A stretch of DNA of 64,000 bases from Butyrivibrio hungatei NK4A153 (GCF_000424465.1 NZ_AUJY01000007.1:62001-126000); one strand, 5' to 3'; numbered from the stretch's first letter, positions 23,032-31,563 are shown. A program made the numbers and translations. The notes: generated from the sequence alone by a model not told the origin.

Positions 23032-23785
23032 TCAGTCCTCCATCGCGAGTGGGTTCATCGGCAAAGGGTTCTATCAGGATAACTGCTATATTATCCTTGC
23101 CTCCGTTATTATTTGCCGCGACAACCAGCTTCTGGGCCTTCTCAATAATGTCTCGCTGACCGCTGACAATCATGCGGATTTCTTCATCTTCAAGCATATT
23201 CGTGAGACCGTCCGAACACATAAGGACGATATCCCCTCGATTAAGTTCCACTGTAAAAAAATCGATGTCTACAGTTTCCGTGGCACCGATTGCCCTCGTG
23301 ATAATATTTTTATCAAGATGTGTCCGAGCAGTTTCTCTATCAATTCCGCCCATTCTGACCATCTCTTCCACAAGGGAATGGTCTCTTGTTATCTGGGTGA
23401 TTTTATCATTGATGACGTAGAGCCTGCTGTCACCGACATTCGCTACTTGCAAATACCTGCCGATAACCGTACATGCGACAACCGTTGTTCCCATACCAAA
23501 GAGCGACGGGTTTTCTGCCGCTTTTTCTCTAAGGTTGCGATTCGCTATCTTAATCGCGTTCTCCAGAATTTTAACAGGACTCTGTTCAAAAGACTTCTCT
23601 ATCTCTTCTACCATTGTGTCAACCGTATACCTGGACGCATAGTCACCTGCATTGTGACCTCCCATGCCGTCCGCAACAATAAACACATTGGAAAGATTAC
23701 CGATTTTTCTGTCTGAGGAAAAGATATAATCCTGATTAAGCTTTCGCTTCTTTCCAATATCCGTCACGGAAAAAGTCTTCAACAA
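23024..23785 (-). CDS. prpC: PP2C-type Ser/Thr protein phosphatase
   Basis: About 253 residues. It is the metal-dependent phosphatase that reverses PrkC phosphorylation. Motifs are GKKRKLNQDYIF (Asp metal ligand region), NVFIVADGMGGHNAGDYASR (DGMGGH), VANVGDSRLYVI, DHSLVEEMVRMG, MCSDGLTNMLED and GGKDNIAVILI (last Asp). The best start is a TTG at 23785 preceded by GGAGG at eight bases, which gives the usual N-terminus (LLKTFSVTDIG); an ATG at 23827 has no RBS and would add 14 residues. It is the first gene of the phosphatase-kinase-rsgA operon. Confidence 0.9.
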   Translation of the reverse strand: MLKTFSVTDIGKKRKLNQDYIFSSDRKIGNLSNVFIVADGMGGHNAGDYASRYTVDTMVEEIEKSFEQSPVKILENAIKIANRNLREKAAENPSLFGMGTTVVACTVIGRYLQVANVGDSRLYVINDKITQITRDHSLVEEMVRMGGIDRETARTHLDKNIITRAIGATETVDIDFFTVELNRGDIVLMCSDGLTNMLEDEEIRMIVSGQRDIIEKAQKLVVAANNNGGKDNIAVILIEPFADEPTRDGGLND

Positions 23786-23943
23786 ACCAACATCCTCCAC
23801 AAACCCTTTTTCATCATACACACACAAAATAAGCAGGTACTACACTTTCTCCTCCAAAAGCTTCCTGCAAAGTAGTTTACAGGCGCTATAAACATCCCTG
23901 CTCATTTCACTCCTAATTATAACCAACTTTATAGTCTTTAGCA

Positions 23944-23972
23944 ATTATAAGTGTTTGATATTGTATTTGCAA
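23944..23972 (-). promoter_or_regulatory. Promoter of the prpC-prkC-rsgA operon
   Basis: Minus strand: -35 TTGCAA (23972-23967), 17-base spacer, -10 TATAAT (23949-23944), about 160 bases upstream of the chosen prpC start. The long leader between has no evident riboswitch. Confidence 0.6.
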
Positions 23973-24038
23973 TCTTTTCATATTTTAGTCATCAAATGCC
24001 TTTATATCCCCATTTTTATGTATCGACCGCGATCACTT

Positions 24039-24317
24039 TTACATTGCCATCGCAAGAAATGCCAAAATATATATCGCTATAACCGATACCGTCGCAAATA
24101 TATCAAATATACCTAAGATCTTTACAGTCTTGTCGCCTTTTCCCAATGAACGTCCCACAAAAAAGAACACAAAGCCAAAAAATGCAAAAAACATTGTAAT
24201 TGAATTGATTGCTCTTATAAAGTTTGAGTCCTCAAAAGCATATAAAAAGATAAAATTCAAAACTGCCGATACTATCGGTACTATCTCCACTATTGTTGCT
24301 ATCTTTTTCTTGTCCAT
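24039..24317 (-). CDS. Small membrane protein (three helices)
   Basis: 92 residues with three hydrophobic segments: IATIVEIVPIVSAVLNFIF, AINSITMFFAFFGFVFFF and IFDIFATVSVIAIYILAFLA. They are separated by short charged loops (VGRSLGKGDKTVKI). No family recognised. It has a reasonable ATG at 24317 and stands alone between the prpC promoter region and a nitroreductase gene, in an insert within the conserved rlmN-prpC junction. Confidence 0.55.
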   Translation of the reverse strand: MDKKKIATIVEIVPIVSAVLNFIFLYAFEDSNFIRAINSITMFFAFFGFVFFFVGRSLGKGDKTVKILGIFDIFATVSVIAIYILAFLAMAM

Positions 24318-24466
24318 TCCCCTGTTATCATGGTCATCCGAAAATGACCATTACTCCTTTCCTTTTCTTTCCAATCACTTGAATTCTATTCTAACTCATA
24401 ATCGGAATTTTTTTAAGTTTCGATATTTCGTTTCCCAGTGTTTTCAAGCGTTTCCAAGCAACAGTA

Positions 24467-25120
24467 TCAGATCTTTTTCCCCGAACCGATCTCAAAGTGG
24501 CACTTTACGATACCGATATCCACCTTGCTGAAAGGGCCGCCATTGTCAATAAATTCAACTTTTTCACCATCTGCAAGTTTTATCACGAACTTCTGCTGAT
24601 TTATTGCAGTGGGAGCCAAAAGAGCCATCTCAACGCCTTGATTAAACCAATCCGGACGCTCACCTGCTGCCTCAACCACCTGCTCAAAAGTCTTGGATTT
24701 TCTAACTTTCCCCTGATCCTTGCCATAACCTATTGCGATAGCTATAACAAGTTTTTCATCGGGAGCAACTTCGGCGGATATGGTCTTATGATTAAAGCCC
24801 CCTGTCCAGCATGTGTTAAGTCCTAAACTCTGCGCAAAAAGAACCAGTTTCTCGCCATAGTAACCAATCTTTTGTTCCAGGTCATCCGAAGCTCTGCCGA
24901 CACATGCGACAACGCTCGGTGCCGAACCAAGTCCCCTTGCTCTGTTTACCAGATTAGTATATGTTCTTCCCGCATCTTCAATAAACTGCAAATGAAGTCC
25001 GCTCTCAGCATTGAGCTCACTCACTTTGGCTCTGAGCTGTATGATTTTCTCCGGCTCGATCATCTGCGGCTTATAACTTCTAACCGAATGTCTGGCCTTG
25101 ATTGCTTCGATTTCTGTCAT
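24467..25120 (-). CDS. Nitroreductase family protein
   Basis: 217 residues in the flavin-dependent nitroreductase fold. The FMN phosphate-binding N-terminus is visible (EIEAIKARHSVRSYKP), as are LHLQFIEDAGRTYTN, the helix GYYGEKLVLFAQSLGLNTCW with the CWTGG region and the C-terminal VEMALLAPTAINQQKFVI (A-P-S/T-x-x-N-x-Q). It resembles the type in which the two halves of the nitroreductase motif are in permuted order, the TM1586-like group. Substrate unknown. Its ATG overlaps the stop of the next upstream gene (ATGA at 25117-25120), so the two are coupled. Confidence 0.85.
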   Translation of the reverse strand: MTEIEAIKARHSVRSYKPQMIEPEKIIQLRAKVSELNAESGLHLQFIEDAGRTYTNLVNRARGLGSAPSVVACVGRASDDLEQKIGYYGEKLVLFAQSLGLNTCWTGGFNHKTISAEVAPDEKLVIAIAIGYGKDQGKVRKSKTFEQVVEAAGERPDWFNQGVEMALLAPTAINQQKFVIKLADGEKVEFIDNGGPFSKVDIGIVKCHFEIGSGKKI

Positions 25121-25458
25121 ATTTTTTCTCCTTCCAGATATGAAATGGTCTTCCCATGTCTCTTTGCATATTCAATCTCAGATCTTGTGCTGTCTCCGAT
25201 ATAACCTCCGACATTTATCACAAAAATCTCATCAGCCATATCTATCTTTCTCTTATGCATATCATCAAGCATTTCTTTTGTCTTTGTAAGCGTTCCCTCG
25301 TCCATGCTCTCCCAGACTTCTTTATCACCTGAATGACCAAAAAGCCCTACGCTGATAACGATTTTTCCATCCAATGTCAGTTTCTTCTGAGCTTCCATAA
25401 ACTCGTTCTTAAAACGTGTGCTGCCGCATAATGTGACTACTTTGTAGTTTCCGACCAT
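25117..25458 (-). CDS. Nucleoside 2-deoxyribosyltransferase-like (DUF4406) protein
   Basis: About 113 residues. VVTLCGSTRFKNEFMEAQKK at the start, GLFGHSGDKEVW, MLDDMHKRKIDMADEIFVIN and GYIGDSTRSEIEYAKRHGK fit the nucleoside 2-deoxyribosyltransferase-like fold (SLOG-related Rossmann), which hydrolyses or exchanges N-glycosidic bonds or only binds nucleotides. The ATG at 25458 has GGGAG nine bases upstream; a longer frame to 25515 lacks an RBS. Co-transcribed with the nitroreductase through an ATGA overlap. Confidence 0.75.
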   Translation of the reverse strand: MVGNYKVVTLCGSTRFKNEFMEAQKKLTLDGKIVISVGLFGHSGDKEVWESMDEGTLTKTKEMLDDMHKRKIDMADEIFVINVGGYIGDSTRSEIEYAKRHGKTISYLEGEKI

Positions 25459-25713
25459 TGATAAACACTCCCATTGTGTATTTTTCTTATCTCTATTTAT
25501 TCTTGAATATAACATTCAGATATTTTATGAACAAGGTAATTTTTATATTTATTTTATACTTTTTCTCTTCATATACAAAACGCTTCCGTCGATAATAAAA
25601 ATAAGAAATGGGTAAGTATTCGCTCATTGTATTTGAAACGGATGTCAGCACTGATACGCTCTATGTTTTATGACAATTTACCGGAGCGTTTTTTACAAGG
25701 AGGTAAAAAGAAT

Positions 25714-26586
25714 ATGTCAGGAATTAACAGTATTTCCTCATCCGGAGGAAACTCAGAAATCAATAAAACTTCTTATACAAATAAAAGCAATCAGGCAAGC
25801 TCAGCGAAAAATACTCAGTCGTCTAAAGTTGAAACCAAGTCATGGAGCCCTATCGATACCAAAAGTTCGCTTGTTCCATCTATGACCGATTACGGCATGA
25901 CTATCGGCAACGTTGAGCTTTCAGACAAGGCTAAAGATTACCTTGATAAACTCAAAGCCAAATATCACAACATGGAATTCATCACCGTCAGCAAGGATAT
26001 GAAGGCGCAGGTTCAGCAGAATGCTGCGGCATACGGCAATGCCAACAAGATGGTAGTTCTCATAGATGAAGAAAAGCTTGAGCGCATGGCCACAGACGAA
26101 GCCTTCCGCAATAAGTACGAAGGAATCATCGCTTCATCGCAGGCCAAAATGATGCAGGCAAAGATGGGACTTACAAGCAGCGGCGCAAATATAAAGAATT
26201 TCGGAATGTCCGTCGACTCAAACGGCAAAGAGAGTTTCTTCGCTACAGTAAGCGATTCTCTCGATCTGCAGAAAAAACGCCTTGAGAAAAAGGCTGCCGA
26301 AAAGAAAGCGGAAAAAGCCAAAGAAAAGAAAGCAGCTGAAAAAGAAGCCCGTGAAGAGCGTATTCAGAAAGCAAAAGAGAAAAAAGCCGAAAAAGCAGAA
26401 GCTGATAAGGCTGAATCAGACAATGATATTAATGAAATTGATGATGAAAATTTCGTTATGTTTGAGGCCGATTCAATGGAAGAACTTTTATCTAAAGTTC
26501 AGACATACGCTTACAACAGTTCATCAAACAAGATTAAGTCTACTTCCGAGCGCATGGTTGGAACCACAATAGATTTCAAGGGATAA
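25714..26586 (+). CDS. DUF6033-like protein with charged repeat region
   Basis: 290 residues from the ATG at 25714, chosen because AAGGAGGT sits ten bases upstream; an upstream in-frame ATG at 25627 has none. The N-terminus is Ser/Asn-rich (SGINSISSSGGNSEINKTS) and lacks a signal peptide. The middle, about 75-190, is a folded-looking domain (ELSDKAKDYLDKLKAKY, MEFITVSKDMKAQVQQNAAA, NKMVVLIDEEKLERMA). Then an Ala/Lys/Glu-rich coiled stretch of about 45 residues, and a short C-terminal segment with FEADSMEELL. I associate it with the DUF6033 proteins of Lachnospiraceae; function unknown. Confidence 0.7.
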   Translation: MSGINSISSSGGNSEINKTSYTNKSNQASSAKNTQSSKVETKSWSPIDTKSSLVPSMTDYGMTIGNVELSDKAKDYLDKLKAKYHNMEFITVSKDMKAQVQQNAAAYGNANKMVVLIDEEKLERMATDEAFRNKYEGIIASSQAKMMQAKMGLTSSGANIKNFGMSVDSNGKESFFATVSDSLDLQKKRLEKKAAEKKAEKAKEKKAAEKEAREERIQKAKEKKAEKAEADKAESDNDINEIDDENFVMFEADSMEELLSKVQTYAYNSSSNKIKSTSERMVGTTIDFKG

Positions 26587-26616
26587 GCGCATCCTGCGGA
26601 ACATTTTAGTACGATA

Positions 26617-26667
26617 AAAGTGCAGCTGTCAGAGAATGATAAACTCTAACATCTGCACTTATCTTTT
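26617..26667 (+). terminator. Terminator after the DUF6033-like gene
   Basis: AAGTGCAG (26618-26625) and CTGCACTT (26653-26660) with an inner pairing (GTCAGAG against CTCTAAC) form a stem followed by ATCTTTTT. It lies 31 bases past the stop at 26586. On the other strand it could also serve rlmN, which ends at 26694. Confidence 0.8.
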
Positions 26668-26693
26668 TATGGTCCATTAAAACATAACTCCTA

Positions 26694-27761
26694 TTAAGAC
26701 TTCTTCTCGCCCACATAGCGTCTTCTGAGCTGGCCGCAGGCTCCGTCTATGTCCCTGCCCATCTCTCTACGAATCGTCGCATTTATTCTGTTCTTTTCAA
26801 GCTTATCCTTGAACTTAACCGCATGAGAACGATCGGTAGGTTTGAAATCTCTTTCTTTTATCGGATTCACGGGAATCAAGTTTACAACACAGTTAAGTCC
26901 GGACAAAAGCTTTGACAATTCGGCTGCATCTTCATCAGAATCGTTAACTCCCGCAACAAGCGAGTACTCAAAAGTAAGCTGTCTTCCGGTCTTGTCAAAA
27001 TAGGTCTTGCAAGCATTCAGCACTTCATGAATCTCATACTTATTTGCGATAGGCATGAGCTCTTTTCGCTTGTCATTATTTGATGCGTGAAGAGAAAGCG
27101 CCAGATTTATAGACAATTTCTTTTCCGCAAGTTCTAAGATCTTAGGCACGATACCGCATGTGGATACCGTAAGATTGCGCTGTCCGAGGTTCATTCCGTG
27201 CTCATCGGAAAGAAGCTCGATGAACTTAAGAAGATTATCATAGTTATCAAGCGGCTCTCCGCTACCCATGACAACGACTCTGGATATCTTTTCCCCTGTG
27301 TAACATGCTATAGCATATATCTGATCAAGTATCTCCGATGGCAAAAGATTCCTCACAACGCCGTCAATTGTCGACGCGCAGAACCTGCATCCCATCCTGC
27401 ATCCAACCTGCGAAGATACGCAGACACTGTTACCGAATTTGTATTTCATGAAAACGCTCTCGATAACGTTGCCGTCATAAAGTCCAAAAAGGAATTTTTT
27501 CGTACCGTCGATCTGTGATTCCTGCACCTGAACAACTTCAAGACTTGTATAGCTACACTTCTGATCGAGCTTTTCTTTGAGCGACTTTGGGATGTTCTTC
27601 ATCTCGTCGTAGTTTCTTGCTCTCTTGACATGCATCCAGTCATAGAGCTGTTTTGCCCTAAATGCAGGCTCACCGATTTCCTTGATGAAAGCCGTAAGTT
27701 CATCGAAGTTTAGGGATTTTATGTCTATTCTATTATCTTTTCCTAAAATGTAATCGTCCAT
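26694..27761 (-). CDS. rlmN: 23S rRNA/tRNA A2503-A37 methyltransferase
   Basis: About 355 residues of radical SAM RlmN, which methylates C2 of adenine 2503 in 23S rRNA and adenine 37 in some tRNAs. The cluster-binding CxxxCxxC is in GCRMGCRFCASTIDGVVRNL. GGEPL-like VVMGSGEPLDNYDN, SVNLALSLHA-type INLALSLHASNNDKRKELMP and the second catalytic Cys in DIDGACGQLRRR are all present. I chose the ATG at 27761 (MDDYILGK); an in-frame ATG at 27773 is also possible. The conserved neighbours rsmB and prpC lie on either side but are separated from it by inserts. Confidence 0.95.
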   Translation of the reverse strand: MDDYILGKDNRIDIKSLNFDELTAFIKEIGEPAFRAKQLYDWMHVKRARNYDEMKNIPKSLKEKLDQKCSYTSLEVVQVQESQIDGTKKFLFGLYDGNVIESVFMKYKFGNSVCVSSQVGCRMGCRFCASTIDGVVRNLLPSEILDQIYAIACYTGEKISRVVVMGSGEPLDNYDNLLKFIELLSDEHGMNLGQRNLTVSTCGIVPKILELAEKKLSINLALSLHASNNDKRKELMPIANKYEIHEVLNACKTYFDKTGRQLTFEYSLVAGVNDSDEDAAELSKLLSGLNCVVNLIPVNPIKERDFKPTDRSHAVKFKDKLEKNRINATIRREMGRDIDGACGQLRRRYVGEKKS

Positions 27762-27771
27762 AATTCTTTCC

Positions 27772-27801
27772 ATTGACTATCAAACATTCGTTCTATATAA
27801 T
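27772..27801 (+). promoter_or_regulatory. Promoter of the small toxin transcript
   Basis: Plus strand: -35 TTGACT (27772-27777), 18-base spacer, -10 TATAAT (27796-27801). Initiation near 27808-27812 would start the RNA at the left arm of the long inverted repeat (GGTGCTACC). It overlaps the rlmN start region on the other strand. Confidence 0.6.
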
Positions 27802-27811
27802 CTTATTTTGG

Positions 27812-28095
27812 TGCTACCAGTAATTACGGTAGGCGGTTAGTCCTTCAATCGGAGGACTGTGACCTCCGTTAATCATAGAAATCTCTCATGAGAAATCTTT
27901 GTTGGAGGAACTTGCGTATGCTCACCATCACTGACCTTATCGCAGTGCTTGCGCTGTGTGCGACTTTTTATAGTCTTGGTTATATGCATGGAAAGCATGA
28001 TTCCAAGACACAAAAATAACCGCCTGGCCTGAGAAACTAAGCGGTTATCACAACGTTTATTCATCTTGGGACTAACCGTCTACCGGTAGCACCTT
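27812..28095. repeat. Inverted repeat bracketing the small toxin locus
   Basis: The left arm (GGTGCTACC, nine bases, GGTAGGCGGTTAGTCC; about 27810-27843) pairs with the right arm (GGACTAACCGTCTACC followed by GGTAGCACC; 28071-28095). Only one mismatch occurs apart from the looped nine bases. The arms sit at the predicted 5' end of the plus-strand toxin RNA and at its 3' end, and the right arm is also the 5' end of the predicted antisense RNA. A further local hairpin, CGGAGG..CCTCCG, lies at about 27850-27868 before the toxin RBS. Confidence 0.7.
27918..28019 (+). CDS. Small membrane toxin candidate (type I TA, 33 residues)
   Basis: The 33-residue product begins MLTITDLIAVLALCATFYSL and ends in a charged tail (GYMHGKHDSKTQK). 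One membrane helix followed by a basic tail is the pattern of TxpA/BsrG/Fst-type toxins and the putative holin-like toxins of Firmicutes. TTGGAGGAA precedes the ATG by about seven bases. The leader contains hairpins that could hide the RBS. A convergent antisense RNA candidate overlaps the 3' end, and the predicted mRNA ends pair with each other. I recognise the pattern, not a specific family member. Confidence 0.5.
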   Translation: MLTITDLIAVLALCATFYSLGYMHGKHDSKTQK

Positions 28096-28096
28096 T
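28010..28096 (-). ncRNA. Candidate antisense RNA antitoxin
   Basis: A minus-strand -10 TATAAT (28108-28103) places initiation at about 28096, exactly where the right inverted-repeat arm begins. No good -35 at 16-18 bases is visible. Transcription leftward meets a terminator: ATAACCGC and GCGGTTAT (28015-28047) with a T5 run at 28016-28012. The RNA of about 85 bases would be complementary to the 3' untranslated part and last codons of the toxin message, as in txpA/RatA. Confidence 0.4.
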
Positions 28097-28145
28097 TCTT
28101 TTATTATACTACCATCAACTTATAGCATCGTCAAACAATTCTTCT

Positions 28146-28961
28146 CTACTCCTGGCATAACACCTCACCTCTGCAAACTCTGCGGTTTCTGAGTATCAAT
28201 CCCAGCACCAGTATAAACGCCAAAGGAATAATACCGCTTACAGGATTCATAAATATATCATAAGTCTTATTTAATTTAAATTTCCCTACAGGCACAAAGA
28301 TAAGCGAATATGAAAGTTCCTCGGTCATATGCAATAAATACGCAGGAATAAATGATATAGTAGCTCTTCTTACTTCAACAAACAGCGGTGTCCACATAAG
28401 CATAATCACGATTCCCGAAAGTATTGTTTTTAATTTCATATTGCCATCCAGTCCGACAAAGTAAAGATAATACGGGATATGCCAGCATCCCCAGATAAGT
28501 CCTGTTGAAAGATATATCAAATAATCGTTCCACTCTGTTTTTTCAAAAAAAGGAACCATATTGCCGCGCCAGGTTATTTCTTCTACAAGGTTCTTGAGAA
28601 CAGCCCCGGCCACAACAACACCTACAAGCGATCTGTCAAATCCTCCAACTATAGTCTGATTAAACTGATATGCTGTTCTTGTACATACAATTGAAATCAA
28701 CGGAAAAATAAGAAGTGAAATAGCATAGATTTTTGCATTCCGGCCAAAGTTCATTTTGAACCCAACAGGCTCGAAGTACCCCTTATTGGTCAATCTGATG
28801 ATCACAGATATAAGAAGCGGAAGTATTAACCATATCAGCATTCCCAAAGACTGCCCTTCAGGCTGCTCTGTCAGTACCATATCTACAGCTCTTCCTATAA
28901 AACCTGATGCCAAAGTAAAAACAGAAAAAACAACGATTACAAGCTTATCTCTTTTCTTCAT
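28146..28961 (-). CDS. CPBP-family intramembrane metalloprotease (CAAX-like)
   Basis: 271 residues and about seven to eight membrane helices. The glutamate motif VVAGAVLKNLVEEITWRGNM (EExxxR) and the second motif WGCWHIPYYLYF (W-x-x-x-H) mark the type II CAAX prenyl protease / bacteriocin-processing (Abi, CPBP) family related to Rce1. Bacterial members process or give immunity to peptides, or release membrane-bound regulators; the substrate here is unknown. The adjacent PadR remnant and small toxin do not settle it. Confidence 0.85.
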   Translation of the reverse strand: MKKRDKLVIVVFSVFTLASGFIGRAVDMVLTEQPEGQSLGMLIWLILPLLISVIIRLTNKGYFEPVGFKMNFGRNAKIYAISLLIFPLISIVCTRTAYQFNQTIVGGFDRSLVGVVVAGAVLKNLVEEITWRGNMVPFFEKTEWNDYLIYLSTGLIWGCWHIPYYLYFVGLDGNMKLKTILSGIVIMLMWTPLFVEVRRATISFIPAYLLHMTEELSYSLIFVPVGKFKLNKTYDIFMNPVSGIIPLAFILVLGLILRNRRVCRGEVLCQE

Positions 28962-28989
28962 TATTCAATCCACCTTCCGCCTTATTATG

Positions 28990-29290
28990 TCATTTCAGTA
29001 ACTTCTTTGCCTTGGTACACCACTTGAGATACGTCTCGCATGTATCTATCCCGAAAGTAACCGTGAGATAGAAATTTATATGATATTTTTCATCTATTAC
29101 TTTTTCAAGCTTCTCCTTATATATCCTAAGAATCTGCAATTCATCTTTTACCTGATTCTCAAAAACTTCAATATTGCGTATTGTTACAGCCTTATCTTCC
29201 CCGCCGCCAAAATAGATTTTTAAAAGCGTCTCGTACTTAAGGTCATTGCTTGCACTTTCTTCCTTATGAGATGCATTTTCCTTTTTCGGC
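28990..29290 (-). pseudogene. PadR-family regulator, 3' remnant
   Basis: On the minus strand an open stretch of about 100 codons ends at TGA 28990-28992. It reads YETLLKIYFGGGEDKAVTIR, EVFENQVKDELQILRIYKEK and YHINFYLTVTFGIDTCETYL with a final KWCTKAKKLLK. That is the pattern of the PadR C-terminal dimerisation helices (Vir_act_alpha_C), including the phrase LTVTFGIDTCETYLKWC. A TAG precedes it, no start exists, and the winged-helix part is missing. I infer a decayed PadR gene, possibly once the regulator of the neighbouring CPBP gene. 29291-29361 holds nothing recognisable. Confidence 0.6.
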
Positions 29291-29361
29291 TTCTATATGA
29301 AGTTGCGGCAAATGAAGCCGGCCAGGACTGATCCTGTAAACCGACACTTTAATTATCTTTT

Positions 29362-30777
29362 TTATTTCACTACTCTTTTAAGTTTTGCAATAAAGAAACC
29401 GTCTGTTCCGAATTCTCCGGGAAGAAGCTGTATAAAGCCCTTCTTTGCGGTGTCTTTTATGTTGTACTTATCGTTTTCTGTAATGTACTTTGGAAGCACA
29501 TCTGTGATATCCACGGGTTCAAACGGAAGCTCGGTGCAGATTCTTTTTACCATCTGCTCATTCTCGGCCTTGTTCACCGTACATGTGGAATACATAAGCG
29601 TTCCGCCGACTTTGACATAGTCCCAGCAAGCCTTAACTATGTCCCACTGAAGTTTTGTCAGTTCATCAAGTTTAGCTTTTTTAATATTTTGCTTGATATC
29701 GCTCTTTCTACCTATGATTCCAAGTCCGGAGCATGGAACGTCGAGATAGAGATAATCGGCGTTTCTCTTCATATTATCATCATGGATCTTGGCATCGACA
29801 ACCTCTATTGTGATATTATCAAGCCCAAGTCTTGCAGCATTCTCAGCAATAAGCTCCTTTTTTGCCGTAGAAACGTCTCGTGAAAAAACTTTTCCGTCTG
29901 CGCCGACTTTCTGCGCCGCATGCATGCTCTTTCCACCGGGAGCGGCACAAACATCAATAACCGTGTGTCCTTTCAAAGGATTCGCGATTTCTGTAAGGAG
30001 CATGGAACTTACGTCCTGAACCGCAAATTTTCCTTCCGCATATCCCGGAAGATATCTGATATTGTCGGTCTTTTCAAGTTCAAGTGCATATGGCAGGATC
30101 GGATTTTCTTTTACAACAACTCCCGCTTCTTCGAGTTCTTTTTTCAGCTTGAGCGCAGCAGCTTTCGCAGCTTCCGTATCCGATAAGCCGTTATCCGTGT
30201 CAGCTTTGCCCGCTGTACATCTGATAACCGTCGGGCGCGGCTCGAGGAAAAACTTAAGCATTCCTTCCGTCCTCTCAAAGCCGTACTCCGTAAGCCACAT
30301 CTTGCACAACCATGAAGGCTGCGAATAAACTACGGACAGATAATCAACTCCCCCGTTCTCATTTTTGTCCGGATATGAAATATTTTCTTTATTCCTTGAA
30401 ATGTTCCTAAGAACGCCGTTGACAAAGCCTTTCAGCCCCGCGAACTTATGCTTTTGCGCAAGTTTTACCGCCTCGTTGCAAGCAGCGCTGTCGGGAATGT
30501 TATCCATGAACATTATCTGATACGTTCCCATTCTTATCAGACTTCTTATCAGAGGCTGCATCTTTTTTACCTCTGTCTTGGAAAAAGAATCTATAACGTA
30601 GTCTATCTGTATATTTCTCTCAAGGCAGCCCTCCACCACTCTTTTAATAAATGCTTTGTCTCTTGTTTCAAGATAATCGTATTTTTCAAGTGCATCCTTT
30701 AAAAGCGTAGTTTTCCTGCCGCCATCCTTGTCGTACTCCATCAGGATGTTAAGTACTATCTCCCTAATATTCACCAT
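29362..30777 (-). CDS. rsmB: 16S rRNA m5C967 methyltransferase
   Basis: 471 residues. The N-terminal NusB-like RNA-binding domain (VLNILMEYDKDGGRKTTLLK, KRVVEGCLERNIQIDYVID, AACNEAVKLAQKHK, GFVNGVLRNI) is followed by the Sun/RsmB methyltransferase domain: TVIDVCAAPGGKSMHAAQKV (SAM motif I), YLYLDVPCSGLGIIGRKSDI with the catalytic PCSGLG Cys, and LMYSTCTVNKAENEQMV with the second Cys. It methylates cytosine 967 of 16S rRNA. In Firmicutes it normally sits between fmt and rlmN; here inserts separate it from both. Confidence 0.95.
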   Translation of the reverse strand: MVNIREIVLNILMEYDKDGGRKTTLLKDALEKYDYLETRDKAFIKRVVEGCLERNIQIDYVIDSFSKTEVKKMQPLIRSLIRMGTYQIMFMDNIPDSAACNEAVKLAQKHKFAGLKGFVNGVLRNISRNKENISYPDKNENGGVDYLSVVYSQPSWLCKMWLTEYGFERTEGMLKFFLEPRPTVIRCTAGKADTDNGLSDTEAAKAAALKLKKELEEAGVVVKENPILPYALELEKTDNIRYLPGYAEGKFAVQDVSSMLLTEIANPLKGHTVIDVCAAPGGKSMHAAQKVGADGKVFSRDVSTAKKELIAENAARLGLDNITIEVVDAKIHDDNMKRNADYLYLDVPCSGLGIIGRKSDIKQNIKKAKLDELTKLQWDIVKACWDYVKVGGTLMYSTCTVNKAENEQMVKRICTELPFEPVDITDVLPKYITENDKYNIKDTAKKGFIQLLPGEFGTDGFFIAKLKRVVK

Positions 30778-30780
30778 AGA

Positions 30781-31563
30781 TCAGTGCCTCTCATTTTTAT
30801 TTTCGTATTTTTCGCAGAACCTTGCTGAAAAAGAAGGTTCTTCCCCCGCGATATTAAGATGAGTAATGTCTCCCATTCCTATTGTTCTGAACGATCCTAT
30901 CCCCTTCTCACGCTCTTCGGAAGCTACGATCGTAACCGAAGTCGGCGCAAGTGCAATGAACTGAAACAGAACAAAAGGTGAGACATTCCATAGATATGAC
31001 AGAAGAACAGACGTAATGCCATAATGGCAGAAAAAAGCTATAACTTTGTCATTACTCTTATTTACCTTAAATATCAGCCCGTCTTTCTCATAACCCTGCT
31101 TACGCAAAAAATCATCAAAAGACGAAACCACATAATCATACACCTTACACATATCGCTGTATATAACAGGTTCGGCATTTCTCCACGCATCCTTGTCAAA
31201 AAGCTCCGGATGAGCGCCATAATACGACGGAAGCATATCCCACAAAATCCTCGTCTCGTATTTGCCTGTCGCAGGATCTGTCTTAAGCTCGGTTTTATAA
31301 GCCTGCCTTGCACTCTCTGAAAGATTCGGATCGAACTGAGCCGGGAACTCTTTTAACCAGTCATAAGTAACCGCCTCTTTTCCTAGTGCCTTAAGCGAAT
31401 ACTCCGCAGTTTTCTGCGCCCTTCCAAGAGGCGACATATATATCTCATCGATGTTGTAATTCTTTATGTACCCGGCAAGGAACTGCGCCTCTCTCTGCCC
31501 CTTCTCGGTGAGCCCGTCAATCTCATAGTCCGGATCACCGTGCCTAATAAATATCAGTTTCAT
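30781..31563 (-). CDS. Histidine phosphatase family protein
   Basis: About 260 residues starting at the ATG at 31563, which has AAGGA at a good distance; a longer frame to 31629 does not. MKLIFIRHGDPDYEIDGL gives the RHG motif, YMSPLGRAQKTAEYSL the conserved second arginine region, and VIAFFCHYGITSVLLSYLW the late catalytic His (normally C-H-G). The last motif reads CHYG instead of CHGG, a minor departure. The long middle insert (about 100 residues) is usual for the Lachnospiraceae members of this family. The gene ends three bases before rsmB starts, so the two may be co-transcribed. Confidence 0.8.
   Translation of the reverse strand: MKLIFIRHGDPDYEIDGLTEKGQREAQFLAGYIKNYNIDEIYMSPLGRAQKTAEYSLKALGKEAVTYDWLKEFPAQFDPNLSESARQAYKTELKTDPATGKYETRILWDMLPSYYGAHPELFDKDAWRNAEPVIYSDMCKVYDYVVSSFDDFLRKQGYEKDGLIFKVNKSNDKVIAFFCHYGITSVLLSYLWNVSPFVLFQFIALAPTSVTIVASEEREKGIGSFRTIGMGDITHLNIAGEEPSFSARFCEKYENKNERH

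Noticed and set aside
27873-28064. Minus-strand frame of 63 codons
   Set aside because: It is the antisense of the small toxin frame and of the terminator of the antisense RNA; composition does not look coding.
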